Source of the DNA: Saccharomonospora viridis DSM 43017
GTDB taxonomy: Bacteria; Actinomycetota; Actinomycetes; Mycobacteriales; Pseudonocardiaceae
Assembly (NCBI RefSeq): GCF_000023865.1
Contig: NC_013159.1
Coordinates: 956,001 to 1,020,000 of the forward strand
Direction of reading: 5' to 3'
Length of the DNA: 64,000 nt
Positions 1-8,640 of the stretch are shown here, one piece after another. Position 1 is the stretch's first letter. Each line of letters starts with the position of its first letter. Position numbers and translations under genes: made by a program. Under the pieces are notes generated by a model that saw only the letters and a program-made list of their open reading frames with translations, did not search any database and was not told where the DNA came from.

Positions 1-169
1 GGCGGTGCATCCGCAGACGGTGCGATATCGGATGCGGCAGTTGGAGTCGGTGTTCGGTGGGCGACTGCACGATCCCGACGCTCGGTTCGAGCTGGAGTTG
101 GCGTTGCGCACCATGCCGACGTCGAAGCCGACGTCGAATGTCTCCGTCGGTGAGGCGTACCGCTCGTGA
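1..169 (+). CDS. PucR-type transcriptional regulator, C-terminal fragment
   Basis: The reading frame enters from the left edge at base 2 and ends at a TGA at 167-169, giving the last 55 residues. It reads VHPQTVRYRMRQLESVFG followed by LHDPDARFELELALR, the classic C-terminal helix-turn-helix of PucR/CdaR-like regulators, in which the HPQTVRYR stretch is the recognition helix. Nothing can be said about the sensor domain or its ligand because the rest lies outside the window. A short tail after the HTH (TMPTSKPTSNVSVGEAYRS) looks unstructured. The gene converges on the mce operon. Confidence 0.8.
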   Translation, partial: AVHPQTVRYRMRQLESVFGGRLHDPDARFELELALRTMPTSKPTSNVSVGEAYRS

Positions 170-183
170 CGTGGACGGAAACC

Positions 184-257
184 GCGGACACGGCTACGCA
201 GTCTGCGGACACGGCTACGCAGTCTGCGGACACGACCGCACAGGCTGCGGACACGGT
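184..257. repeat. 21-bp tandem repeat, copy A
   Basis: Three full units of 21 bp begin at 184, 205 and 226 (consensus GCGGACACGGCTACGCAGTC plus T), with a partial fourth at 247. Units 1 and 2 are identical; unit 3 differs in the middle. The array fills the gap between the PucR end and the end of the mce operon. A related array with the same 21-bp period lies at 17492-17582 in opposite orientation. Confidence 0.85.
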
Positions 258-262
258 GTGGG

Positions 263-760
263 TCAAAGTTGGGTCAGGTCGGTCACCAGCCAGCGGTCGT
301 CGTGGCGTTCGACCGTGACCACGAGTTGGGCCGCGGCGTACGTCGGTTCGCCGTCGTCGCGGGTCGCGGTCTGCTCGGTGAACACGAGCACTTCCGCGCG
401 GTTTTTCGTCAACGACAGCACCGCCGTGTCCACCACGCGCGTGAGGACGCTGAGCCGCTGCTTTGGTGCGTGACCGCTCACGTGGGTGAACAGCCGTCGG
501 TATTCTTCGCGTGCGGCTCCGCGTAGCAGGCCCTCGGCGGCGTGGGCGGTGGCCTCCACGTCGTCGTGGTGGTAGGTCAGTATCTTGTTCACCGCCCGCG
601 TGACCGCCGAACGCACCTCCAACGTGGCGTCGACGTCGACATGGGCGAGATTACGCGCCGACGGTGACGTCCGCGCCTGCTCCGCCTGCAGGACGCCCAC
701 CGTCCCGATACCGGTGAGCAGGGCTGCGAGGACCAACGACGCCAGGACACGGCGATTCAC
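263..760 (-). CDS. Mce-associated membrane protein (second of two)
   Basis: A 165-residue protein with one N-terminal membrane segment (about residues 6-26) and an extracytoplasmic domain, ending in the VVTVERHDDRWLVTDLTQL pattern typical of Mam (Mce-associated) proteins. These accessory proteins are encoded after mceF in actinobacteria and are thought to stabilise the Mce lipid importer; the role here is inferred from family and position. The start is a GTG that overlaps the TGA of the preceding gene (GTGA). It is the last gene of the operon and stops just before the 21-bp repeat array. Confidence 0.8.
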   Translation of the reverse strand: MNRRVLASLVLAALLTGIGTVGVLQAEQARTSPSARNLAHVDVDATLEVRSAVTRAVNKILTYHHDDVEATAHAAEGLLRGAAREEYRRLFTHVSGHAPKQRLSVLTRVVDTAVLSLTKNRAEVLVFTEQTATRDDGEPTYAAAQLVVTVERHDDRWLVTDLTQL

Positions 761-1284
761 GACGCACCCCCGGCGGGCATCGGTTCGAACGCCGCGACCT
801 TCCAGCCGTCGTCGGTGTGCCGTAGTTGCGCGCGATACCGGTGGCGCACGTGCACCGGTTCGGTGTCCCCGGCCACGGTGGTGATCTCCACCGTGGCCAG
901 CAGCGTGGCGGTGCCGTGGTCGGCGTTGAACTCGCTGAGACCGGCCGCCAGCACCGCTCCGGTCGCCACCGTGCCCGCCCGTTCCACGGCGTGGAGTGTG
1001 GCCGGGTCGGTGTCCTCCAGTTCGGAGCGCAACGGGCCCGTGGTGACCTCCAACCAGCTCCGCAACCCGGCCTCGACGTCACTGTGGTCCATTGTGGTCA
1101 GGCGGGCGACGTGTTCCCGACCTGCCCGCAGGGCATCGTCGCGTGCGGCCGCTGTGGCCAGGTCCCCGTCACCGGCGGCGGACACCCAGGCCAGGACCCC
1201 CCACAGCGCGAACACCGCGGCGGCGACGGCCAGGGCGGTGGCCGCGCCGGTGAGCACGCGCCGTGCGGTCATTCGTCGAGCCAC
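757..1284 (-). CDS. Mce-associated membrane protein (first of two)
   Basis: A 175-residue protein with one membrane segment at about residues 12-35 and an outer domain of the Mam type (RYRAQLRHTDDGWKVAAFEP near the C-terminus). It resembles its downstream neighbour in layout, so the pair is probably an old duplication. I place the start at the GTG at 1284, which has GAGGGA six bases upstream and overlaps mceF by 16 bases. An internal ATG at 1272 would give an ATGA overlap but has no SD at a suitable distance. Probable partner of the Mce complex. Confidence 0.75.
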   Translation of the reverse strand: MARRMTARRVLTGAATALAVAAAVFALWGVLAWVSAAGDGDLATAAARDDALRAGREHVARLTTMDHSDVEAGLRSWLEVTTGPLRSELEDTDPATLHAVERAGTVATGAVLAAGLSEFNADHGTATLLATVEITTVAGDTEPVHVRHRYRAQLRHTDDGWKVAAFEPMPAGGAS

Positions 1285-2453
1285 AGCAGATCCCTCAACG
1301 AGGTGCGGGTGTTGTCGTCACCGGTGGACACACCCGGTGGCACCACCGGTGGTAGGCCGCCTTCCGGCACGTGCTGCGACCCTCGCACGGCACGCGGGTC
1401 CCCGTGGGGCACGGTGCACGCGGCATCGGTGTTGAACGGTGCGTCGCTGCCGTCCTCCCCGGCGCGGCGGGGGGTCCCTTCGTAACCGCGCAGACACGGC
1501 GGGGGGTCGAAGAACGTCAGCGCCACCGAGAATTGGTCACCGTCGAGCGCGGCGGACGTGGCCGCGGTCGCCTTCGGCAGCATGACGAACAGGTGCTCCA
1601 GCCCGTCCACCCGGTCGGAGAACAGTCGTGACGTGGTCACCAGATTCGCGATGAGCACCGACAGTCCGGGGTCGGTGTCGGACAGCAGGCCGCTGAGTTG
1701 CGTGGCCGCTCCGGGGGTGCGGGCGATGAGTTCGCGTAGATCCCCGTCGGCGCCGGCGAGTTCCCGGGCGAAGAGCTTGGTGTTGTCGGCGAACGAGCGC
1801 CAGGCCTCGGCCGATTCGGCCTGGGTGCGCAGCACGGTCGCGCCGTCCTCGATGAGGGTGGTGGTCTGGGGCAGGTACTCGGTGGCGGTGTGGGTGAACT
1901 CGCGTGAGGAGTCGAGGAGCACCTGGAGGTCGTCGCCGGTCCCCTGGAAAGCGGTGTACAACTCGTCCACGACGGTGCGCAGGGATTCGGTGGGCACGGA
2001 TTCGGTGAACGCGTTGAGGTTGCTCAGCAGGGTGTGCACGGGAAGGGGGAGGGTGGTGGACTCGCGCCGGATCACCGACCCGTCCTCGAGGTAGGGAGCC
2101 CGTCCGGTGGGGGAGCGCAGATCCACGTACTGCTCGCCGACGGCCGACCGGTTGGCGACCACGGCGTGGGAGTCGGCGGGGATCGCGGGTGCGTCCTCGT
2201 CGAGGACGAGAACGGCTTCCATGCCGTCGTCGGTGAGGTGGAGCCTGTCGACCTCGCCCACGGCGACGCCCAGATAGGTGACCTCGCTGCCGGGGAACAA
2301 GCCGCCGCCGTCGGCGAGTTGCAGGTGGACGGAGAGTCCGTCCCGGCCGAGGAGCCGGCCGAGCCCGGCGTAGCTGGCGCCGACGAACGTGGTGGCGGCC
2401 AAAGCCACCACGACGAATGCGATGACCTGGGTCTTGATCCGCCGGGTGAGCAT
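1269..2453 (-). CDS. mceF: MCE family protein, MceF position
   Basis: A 394-residue substrate-binding subunit of an Mce lipid importer. It has an N-terminal membrane segment (about residues 9-30), the MCE/MlaD domain (about 38-115, with FPGSEVTYLGVAVGEVDRL) and the long helical region that in this family forms a needle spanning the periplasm. The C-terminal tail is proline- and glycine-rich with three cysteines. The start ATG shares a base with the TGA of mceE (TGATG), and GGAGGTGA sits inside the end of mceE, so translation is probably coupled. Confidence 0.9.
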   Translation of the reverse strand: MLTRRIKTQVIAFVVVALAATTFVGASYAGLGRLLGRDGLSVHLQLADGGGLFPGSEVTYLGVAVGEVDRLHLTDDGMEAVLVLDEDAPAIPADSHAVVANRSAVGEQYVDLRSPTGRAPYLEDGSVIRRESTTLPLPVHTLLSNLNAFTESVPTESLRTVVDELYTAFQGTGDDLQVLLDSSREFTHTATEYLPQTTTLIEDGATVLRTQAESAEAWRSFADNTKLFARELAGADGDLRELIARTPGAATQLSGLLSDTDPGLSVLIANLVTTSRLFSDRVDGLEHLFVMLPKATAATSAALDGDQFSVALTFFDPPPCLRGYEGTPRRAGEDGSDAPFNTDAACTVPHGDPRAVRGSQHVPEGGLPPVVPPGVSTGDDNTRTSLRDLLWLDE

Positions 2454-3532
2454 CAGCGGTCACCTCCGTCGGTCGCGGCCGCGGTCGGGGTCGCGGTGGT
2501 GGGCAACGGCAACATGGGGGTCGGTGCCGCGTAGCCGTCGGCGGGGACGATCTCGACGAGGGTGTTGAGGTAGTCGCCCTCGATGCCGTCGAGCACGGCG
2601 TCGGTGAACGGGAACGAGGCCAGGATCTCCAGCGACCGGGGCAGGGACTGTCCCGCCTCGGCGAGGCCGTCGAGGACGGGGGCGAGCGCCTCGAGGTCGG
2701 CCACCAGGTCGTCCCTGGTCTTGTCGATCACGTTCACGGCGACGTCGGAGAGCTCGTCGAGCGACGTCAACATGGTCAGCAGCTGTTTGCGCTGATCCCG
2801 CAGTTCCGCCAGCCCCGGGGTCAGGTCGTTGAGGGCGTTTCTGACGTCGTCCTCCCGTTCGGCGAGGGTGGCCGACAGTCGGTTGAGGCCGTCGAGGGCC
2901 GCGGTGATGTCGTGGCGGTGGGAGTCGAGATCGGACACCAGGTGGTCGATGTGGTTCAAAAACTCCTTGATCTTGACCTCGTTCCCGGTCAGCGCCTCGT
3001 TCAACTCCCGGTTGATGGTGCGTAGTTGTGTGATGCCGCCACCGTTGAGCAGCAGGGACAACGCCCCGAAGACCTCTTCGACCTCGACGTGCCGGTTGGT
3101 GCGGGAGACGGGGATGAGCGCGCCGTCCGTGAGGGGGACTCTGGGTTCGTCGCCGTTGTGCCGGGGCGCTTCGAGCTCGACGAATTTCTCGCCGAGCAGG
3201 CTGGACTGGCGGACGTTGGCCACGGTGTCGGCGGGCAGGTCGACGTCCCCGTTGACGAGCAGGACGACTTCGGCCTGCCAGTCGTCGGTGTCGGCGAGTT
3301 CGATGGATTCCACCCTGCCGACGGCGACGTCGTTGACCTTCACCGCCGCGTTCGGCACGAGGTCGAGTACGTCGTCGAAGTGCGCCGTGACCCGATAGGG
3401 ATGATCGCCGAGGTCGGCGCCGCCGGGCAGGGGGAGGTCGTGGAGGCCGCCGAACTCCGCGGCACAGCCGGCGGACGTCAGCAGGCACGCCGCCGCGGTT
3501 CCGGCCGCGATGATGCGGGCGAGTCGTTTCAC
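2453..3532 (-). CDS. mceE: MCE family lipoprotein, MceE position (LprK-like)
   Basis: A 359-residue Mce subunit. The signal sequence ends in the lipobox LTSAGC, so Cys23 should be lipidated; a lipoprotein at the fifth mce position is the rule in actinobacteria. The MCE domain follows (about residues 46-125, with VPNAAVKVNDVAVGRVESI), then a long helical section and a threonine/proline-rich end. The GTG start overlaps the mceD stop (GTGA) and is preceded by GGGAGGTGG. It is expected to form a heterohexamer with the other Mce subunits. Confidence 0.9.
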   Translation of the reverse strand: MKRLARIIAAGTAAACLLTSAGCAAEFGGLHDLPLPGGADLGDHPYRVTAHFDDVLDLVPNAAVKVNDVAVGRVESIELADTDDWQAEVVLLVNGDVDLPADTVANVRQSSLLGEKFVELEAPRHNGDEPRVPLTDGALIPVSRTNRHVEVEEVFGALSLLLNGGGITQLRTINRELNEALTGNEVKIKEFLNHIDHLVSDLDSHRHDITAALDGLNRLSATLAEREDDVRNALNDLTPGLAELRDQRKQLLTMLTSLDELSDVAVNVIDKTRDDLVADLEALAPVLDGLAEAGQSLPRSLEILASFPFTDAVLDGIEGDYLNTLVEIVPADGYAAPTPMLPLPTTATPTAAATDGGDR

Positions 3533-4527
3533 CGGCCACCTCCCGAGGCGGAGACCAAAGGCAGGTATTCCAGCGGGGTGATGCGCCCTTGGAGGGTGCC
3601 GCTGTCCGGGTCGTAGACGTTGTAGGCGTTCTCGGCGGCGATGGGGGCGACGTCGAGTGCCTCGGCCAGCGAGGCGCGTCGGTCCACCACCAGTCGGGTG
3701 AGTTCGGCGAGTTTGTCCACGTTGGATTTCAAAGCCGCTCGGTTGTCGGCGACGAAGGACTGGACGTCGGCCAGCGCGTCGCCGAGGGTGGCCAAGGCGG
3801 CGGACAGCTCCTCGCGGTCGGCGGCGAGGGTGTCGGACACCCTGGCGAGCTGTTCGGTGGCTTCGCGCACCTGCTTGTCGTTGCCCGCGAGCATCGTGGT
3901 GAACGTCGACAGCGAGTCGATGGTGGCGAACAGGTCGTCGTCGGAGTCCGCGAGCGTGCGGGCCAGGTCGCCGAAGTTGCGCACGCTTTCGGAGAAGGAC
4001 GCGCCGGTGCCGTCGAGCACGTCGGCGCCGGCGTCGAGCAGGTCGGACAAGGCACCGTCGGCGTTGGCGCCCTCGGGGCCGAGTGCGGTGGCGAGGTCGT
4101 CGAGGCTGCGGTACAGCTCGTCGAGCTCCACGGGGACGGCGGTGCGATCGGACGGGATCACGGCGCCGTCCGCAAGCCGCGGGCCACCGTGGGCGAGGTC
4201 GGACAGTTGCACGTACCGGTCGGCGACCACGCTCGGCGACACGATCAGCGCGCGGGTGTCCGCGGCCACGGGGGCGTCGCGGTCCACGGTCATGGTCACG
4301 CGCACCCGGGTGCTTTCGGGAATCACCGATTCGACTTCGCCGACGCTGACGCCGAGCACCTTCACATCCGAACCCGGGTACACGCCGACGGCGCGGCTGA
4401 AGTAGGCCGTCACCGTTTTGTCGCCGTGATCGGCGAACACCCACCACAGGGCGCCCGCCGTGGCCACGGCGAGCACGGTCAGTACCGTGGCCAGCCGGGT
4501 CAACCTCCACCGGAACCGGGTCGTCAT
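3529..4527 (-). CDS. mceD: MCE family protein, MceD position
   Basis: A 332-residue Mce subunit with a membrane segment at about residues 10-30, the MCE domain (about 38-115, VYPGSDVKVLGVSVGEVESV) and a helical repeat-rich region. The ATG is chosen because GGAGGTGA lies five bases before it and it sits five bases after the mceC stop; the frame is open further upstream only as a shadow of mceC. Part of the eight-cistron Mce operon. Confidence 0.9.
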   Translation of the reverse strand: MTTRFRWRLTRLATVLTVLAVATAGALWWVFADHGDKTVTAYFSRAVGVYPGSDVKVLGVSVGEVESVIPESTRVRVTMTVDRDAPVAADTRALIVSPSVVADRYVQLSDLAHGGPRLADGAVIPSDRTAVPVELDELYRSLDDLATALGPEGANADGALSDLLDAGADVLDGTGASFSESVRNFGDLARTLADSDDDLFATIDSLSTFTTMLAGNDKQVREATEQLARVSDTLAADREELSAALATLGDALADVQSFVADNRAALKSNVDKLAELTRLVVDRRASLAEALDVAPIAAENAYNVYDPDSGTLQGRITPLEYLPLVSASGGGR

Positions 4528-4532
4528 CGATG

Positions 4533-5513
4533 TCACCTCCGTTCCGGGGCCTTGCAGGGATGACGGTTGTCGGCGACCAACCCGCACACGTACACGTCGA
4601 GCCAACGACCGCTGCCCACGGCGTTGTTGACGACCCGGAAGTACGGTCCGGCGAGTTCGAGCGTGCGGTCGAGTTCGTCGCGGTGCTGCTGCAGGATGTC
4701 CGTCACCGCGTCGAGTTCGGCGAGCGTGGGCGCAAGTTGTTCGGTGTTGTCGGCGACCAGTCCGGAGATCTGTTCGGCGAGGTCCTGGGCCCCGGCGAGC
4801 AGGTCGTGGATGGCCTCGCGCCGATGGTCGAGCTCGGTGAGCAGCAGGTTGCCGTCCTCGATGAGACGGTCGAATTCGTCGCTCGAGTCGGCGAGGGTGT
4901 CGGCGATGGTGTGCGCGTTGGCGAGGAGGTCGGCGAGTTCCTCGTCGCGGGAGGCGATGGTCCGTGACAGCGAGGTCAGTCCGTTCAGGGCGCTGCGCAC
5001 GTGTTCCTCCGCACCGTCGAAGGTCTGTCCGAGGGTGCGGAAGCTTCGGGCCAGTTGTTCGGTGTCGATGGAACCCGCCGTGGTGGCGAGTTGTTCGAAG
5101 GCGGTGGTGACGTCGTACGGCGTGGTGGTGCGGCCGAGTGGGATGGGGTCGTCCGGGTCCAGCACCGCGTCGCCCATCGGGTGGAGGGCCAGGTACTTCT
5201 GCCCCAGCAAGGTCTTGATCTTGATCTCGGCCGACGTCCTGTTCCCGATCCACGCGTCGGAGACGCGGAACGACACGAGGACCCGATCCTCGGCGAGTTC
5301 CACGTCGGTGACCTCTCCGACCTTGATGCCGGCCACCCGCACCTCGTTGGTGGGGGCGAGCCCGGCCGCCTCGGCGAACTCGGCCTGGTAGGTGGTGCCA
5401 CCGCCGATGAGGGGCAGGTTCTCGTAGTTCACCGTCGCCACGAGCACGCCGGCGAGCAGAGCGGTGCCCACCGCGCCGAGCACGAGGGGATTGCGTTCCT
5501 GAAAGGACTTCAT
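4533..5513 (-). CDS. mceC: MCE family protein, MceC position
   Basis: A 326-residue Mce subunit: membrane segment at about residues 10-27, MCE domain at about 37-115 (LAPTNEVRVAGIKVGEVTDV), then helical region and a short C-terminal WLDVYVCGLVADNRHPC section that resembles the end of MceB. I take the ATG at 5513, which overlaps the mceB stop as ATGA and has GAGGT eight bases upstream, rather than the GTG nine bases earlier that lacks room for a ribosome site. Confidence 0.88.
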   Translation of the reverse strand: MKSFQERNPLVLGAVGTALLAGVLVATVNYENLPLIGGGTTYQAEFAEAAGLAPTNEVRVAGIKVGEVTDVELAEDRVLVSFRVSDAWIGNRTSAEIKIKTLLGQKYLALHPMGDAVLDPDDPIPLGRTTTPYDVTTAFEQLATTAGSIDTEQLARSFRTLGQTFDGAEEHVRSALNGLTSLSRTIASRDEELADLLANAHTIADTLADSSDEFDRLIEDGNLLLTELDHRREAIHDLLAGAQDLAEQISGLVADNTEQLAPTLAELDAVTDILQQHRDELDRTLELAGPYFRVVNNAVGSGRWLDVYVCGLVADNRHPCKAPERR

Positions 5514-6520
5514 CGGGTGCACCTCGCCGGGAGGGGACCGTCGTTGATGTTCGTCGGCGGATCGGTCAGCAGGATTCCGTCACACAGGTAGACGTTCAGA
5601 AACGACCCGTACGAGGCCGCGCGGCCCAGTTCGGTGAACTTCTTCGGGGTCGTGACGAGGAACCGCTCCAGGTCGTCGGAGCCGGACACGAGGTTCGTCG
5701 AGACGTCCCGTAAGCCGGCGATGCTGTCCCGCAACGGTTCGCGGGCGTGCTCGAACAGGCCGGCCGTGGCCGTGGTGAGGGCGGCCATGCCCTCGATCGA
5801 CTCGCCGATGGCCTCGCGATCCTCGGCCAGTCCCGAGACCAGTTCCTGCAACGTCGAGACGAGGCCCGACAGCGCGTCGCCCTCGTTGTTGATGGTCTCG
5901 AGTACGGAGTTCAGGTTCGTGATGACCTCGCCGATCACCCGGTCGCGGTCGGCGAGTGTCTCGGTGAGCGACCCCGTGTGGCGCAACAGACTCTCCACCG
6001 TGCCGCTCTCCCCCTGCAACACCTGGATGATCTCGCCCGACAGCTGGTTGACCTCCTCGGGGTCCAATGCGGAAAACAGGGGTCGGAAGCCGTGGAACAG
6101 CTCGGTCAGGTCCAGGGCGGGCCGGGTGCGTTCCAGTGGGATCTCCGCGCCCGGCCGGAGCCGCTCGGAGCTCGGTGGGTCGCCGCGTTCCAAGGCGATG
6201 TAGCGCTGGCCGAGCATGTTGCGGTAGCGGATGGTGGCGGTGACGTCGGCGGGGAGCGGTCGGGTCGCGTCCACCGAGAAACGCACCCGGGCGATGTGCC
6301 GGTCGATGATCTCCAGTCCGTCCACCTGCCCCACACGCACGCCCGCGATGCGCACGTCGTCACCTACGTTGAGCGAGGTGACGTCGGTGAACCTGGCGCT
6401 GTAGCCGACGCGTTGCCCCACTCCGACGTTCGAGATGGACACGGCCAGCAACACCGTCGCCACGGTGGTGACGAGCACGAACGCCAGCCCTTTGAGCAGC
6501 GGCCCGACGAGTCCTCTCAT
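5510..6520 (-). CDS. mceB: MCE family protein, MceB position
   Basis: A 336-residue Mce subunit with a membrane segment at about residues 10-30 and an MCE domain (about 38-117, LNVGDDVRIAGVRVGQVDGL, RYRNMLGQRYIAL). The helical region ends in a LNVYLCDGI motif shared with MceC. The ATG overlaps the mceA stop (ATGA) and is preceded by GGAGGTGA. Confidence 0.9.
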   Translation of the reverse strand: MRGLVGPLLKGLAFVLVTTVATVLLAVSISNVGVGQRVGYSARFTDVTSLNVGDDVRIAGVRVGQVDGLEIIDRHIARVRFSVDATRPLPADVTATIRYRNMLGQRYIALERGDPPSSERLRPGAEIPLERTRPALDLTELFHGFRPLFSALDPEEVNQLSGEIIQVLQGESGTVESLLRHTGSLTETLADRDRVIGEVITNLNSVLETINNEGDALSGLVSTLQELVSGLAEDREAIGESIEGMAALTTATAGLFEHAREPLRDSIAGLRDVSTNLVSGSDDLERFLVTTPKKFTELGRAASYGSFLNVYLCDGILLTDPPTNINDGPLPARCTR

Positions 6521-7794
6521 CGCAGGGTCACCTCCGCACCCCGGTAGATCGGTCCGACGAGGACACTGCTCCAATCGGGGACCTCCTCGGCGGTGACCTC
6601 CAGGTCCCCGGCGAGCAGTGTGGACAGCAACTGTCGTTCCTGCGGGGAGTTGGGCAGCCCGAGGTCCGTTCCGGTCCCCGGGACGGTCGGGGACGCCGTG
6701 TCCCGCGCGGGTGGGGGTGGCGTGTCGTCCCGTGGTGTGATGCCGCTGGGATAGCAGCGAGGTCCGGTGTCGGCATGGGGACGCGGGTCGTCCCGGCCGG
6801 GCACGTACTTGCCACGCGGGGAGGTGGTGACGGTCCCCTGCATGCGCAGGGCGGGGACGTCGGTGCCTTCCCCGAGTACCGCGTCCATGGCGGGTTTGAG
6901 TTCGTCGAGGGCCTTGAGGGTGCACGCGAAGCCCGGGGAGTAGCGTGCGGCGGCTTCCAGCGGCGCCCGGCTTTCGGCCGACACCCGGATGAGGTTGTCG
7001 GCGTTGGCTCGCAGGAATCCGGTGAGGTCGGTGGCGGTGACGGTCACGTGCGCGTACAGGCCTCGCAACTGGGTGCCGCGATCCTGCACGGTGCCCAGCG
7101 TGACGCTCGCGTCGGTCAGCGCGTCGAGGATGTCGGGGGAGATGTCGCCGTACAGCTGAGCCACCTCGCCGAGGTCGCGAATGTTCTCGTGGAGCCTGGG
7201 CAGGTGGGGGTTGAACTCCTCGAGGTAGTTCGCCGCGGCCACGAGGGTGTCGCCGATCTGTTCCCCCCGGCCCTCCAGGGCCGTGGCCACCGCGCTCAGG
7301 GTGCTGGCGAGCTTCTGCGGTTGCACGGAGGTGAGTACGGGCAGCAGCTCGTCGAACACCCGCTCCAGTTCGATGGCGTTGCGCGACCGGTCCTGGGTGA
7401 TGACGTCACCGTCGGACAGCGGGGCCGCGGTGGAGTCGTCGGGGATGGACAGTTGCACGTAGCGTTCGCCGAACAGCGTCTTGGGGACGAGCAGGGCCGT
7501 CACGTCCTTCGGCAGTCGCGACACGGCGTCCGGTTCGAGGGCGAGGTCGATCTCCGCGCCGCCGGGCACCGCCCTGATCGCGCGGACCTCACCGACCAGC
7601 ACGCCTCTGGCTTTGACGTCGGAGTTCTGTCGCAACTGGTTGCCCACGTGGTCGGTGCGCAACGTGACCGACACCGATTCGGTGAACTCCTTGTTGTAGA
7701 CGCGGACGGACAGGTCCACCAGCAACACGAGGACGAGGCAGAAGGCCACGCCCGCGAGGCGGACCCCGAGTTTGCGCAGTCGTGTGTTCCTCAT
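6517..7794 (-). CDS. mceA: MCE family protein, MceA position
   Basis: A 425-residue Mce subunit, first of the six. It has a membrane segment at about residues 12-30, an MCE domain (about 38-120, with VKARGVLVGEVRAI and FGERYVQL), a long helical part and a C-terminal extension of roughly 110 residues rich in proline and acidic residues that is absent from its siblings. The ATG overlaps the yrbEB stop as ATGA, with GGGTGG upstream. Confidence 0.9.
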   Translation of the reverse strand: MRNTRLRKLGVRLAGVAFCLVLVLLVDLSVRVYNKEFTESVSVTLRTDHVGNQLRQNSDVKARGVLVGEVRAIRAVPGGAEIDLALEPDAVSRLPKDVTALLVPKTLFGERYVQLSIPDDSTAAPLSDGDVITQDRSRNAIELERVFDELLPVLTSVQPQKLASTLSAVATALEGRGEQIGDTLVAAANYLEEFNPHLPRLHENIRDLGEVAQLYGDISPDILDALTDASVTLGTVQDRGTQLRGLYAHVTVTATDLTGFLRANADNLIRVSAESRAPLEAAARYSPGFACTLKALDELKPAMDAVLGEGTDVPALRMQGTVTTSPRGKYVPGRDDPRPHADTGPRCYPSGITPRDDTPPPPARDTASPTVPGTGTDLGLPNSPQERQLLSTLLAGDLEVTAEEVPDWSSVLVGPIYRGAEVTLR

Positions 7795-8636
7795 CCGGCC
7801 ACCCGTACGGTTGTCGTGGCGCCCCAGATGGCGAGGCTGGCGAAGAAGTCGAGCAGGGCCACGGCGACGATGGCGGTGCGTACCGCGCGTCCCACGGCCA
7901 CGCCGACGCCCGCGGGGCCGCCGCTGGCGCGGAAGCCGTAGTAGCAGTGCGTCATGACCACCACGACGCTGAACAACAGCACCTTGCCGAAGGACCAGAG
8001 CACGTCCTCCGGTGGGAGGAACAGTTCGAAGTAGTGGTCGTAGGTGCCTTCGGACTGGCCGTAGAACCACACGGTGATCTGCCGTGAGGCGACGTAGGAG
8101 GTGAGCAGTCCTATGGCGTACAGCGGGATGATCGCGCAGAAACCCGCGATGACGCGGGTGGTGACGAGGTAGGGCACACTCGGTACGCCCATGACCTCCA
8201 AGGCGTCGATCTCCTCGGAGATCCGCATGGACCCGAGTTGGGCGGTGAACCCGCAGCCGACCGTGGCCGACAGCGCCAGTCCCGCCACCAACGGCGCGAT
8301 CTCCCGGGTGTTGAAGTACGCGGAGATGAACCCGGCGAAGGCGGCCGTGCCCACCTGGTCCAGCGCCGTGTAGCCCTGCAGCCCCACGACGATCCCGGTG
8401 AACATGGTCATACCGACCATCACGCCGATCGTGCCGCCGATCACGGCGAGCGCGCCGCTGCCGAAGCTCACCTCGGCGAGCAGTCGCACGATCTCGCGCG
8501 GATACCGTCTCAACGCGCGGGGGATCCAGGCCAGCGCGCGCAGGCTGAACAGGACCGACTCGCCGAGTGTGTCCAAAAACGATAGTCGCCGGTCGAGGGT
8601 GTGGGCGACACGTTGCCGGACGGGGGTCGTGGTCAC
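7791..8636 (-). CDS. yrbEB: MlaE/YrbE family ABC transporter permease, second copy
   Basis: A 281-residue integral membrane permease with about five to six membrane segments. The conserved cytoplasmic-loop signature reads GSMRISEEIDALEVMG, which in MlaE/YrbE proteins contacts the ATPase. With YrbEA it should form the inner-membrane channel through which lipids delivered by the Mce needle pass. The start is a GTG four bases after the stop of yrbEA. The ATPase partner (MceG/MlaF type) is not in this window and is usually encoded elsewhere in actinobacteria. Confidence 0.92.
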   Translation of the reverse strand: MTTTPVRQRVAHTLDRRLSFLDTLGESVLFSLRALAWIPRALRRYPREIVRLLAEVSFGSGALAVIGGTIGVMVGMTMFTGIVVGLQGYTALDQVGTAAFAGFISAYFNTREIAPLVAGLALSATVGCGFTAQLGSMRISEEIDALEVMGVPSVPYLVTTRVIAGFCAIIPLYAIGLLTSYVASRQITVWFYGQSEGTYDHYFELFLPPEDVLWSFGKVLLFSVVVVMTHCYYGFRASGGPAGVGVAVGRAVRTAIVAVALLDFFASLAIWGATTTVRVAG

Positions 8637-8640
8637 GGCC

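Noticed and set aside
184-257. The 21-bp arrays as a CRISPR
   Set aside because: The units are directly tandem with no unique spacers, too short for CRISPR repeats, and no cas genes are present.
2453-5253. Long open frames extending far upstream of mceE and mceD
   Set aside because: They run through neighbouring mce genes in another frame with arginine/proline-rich composition. The true starts are fixed by SD sites and stop-start overlaps.
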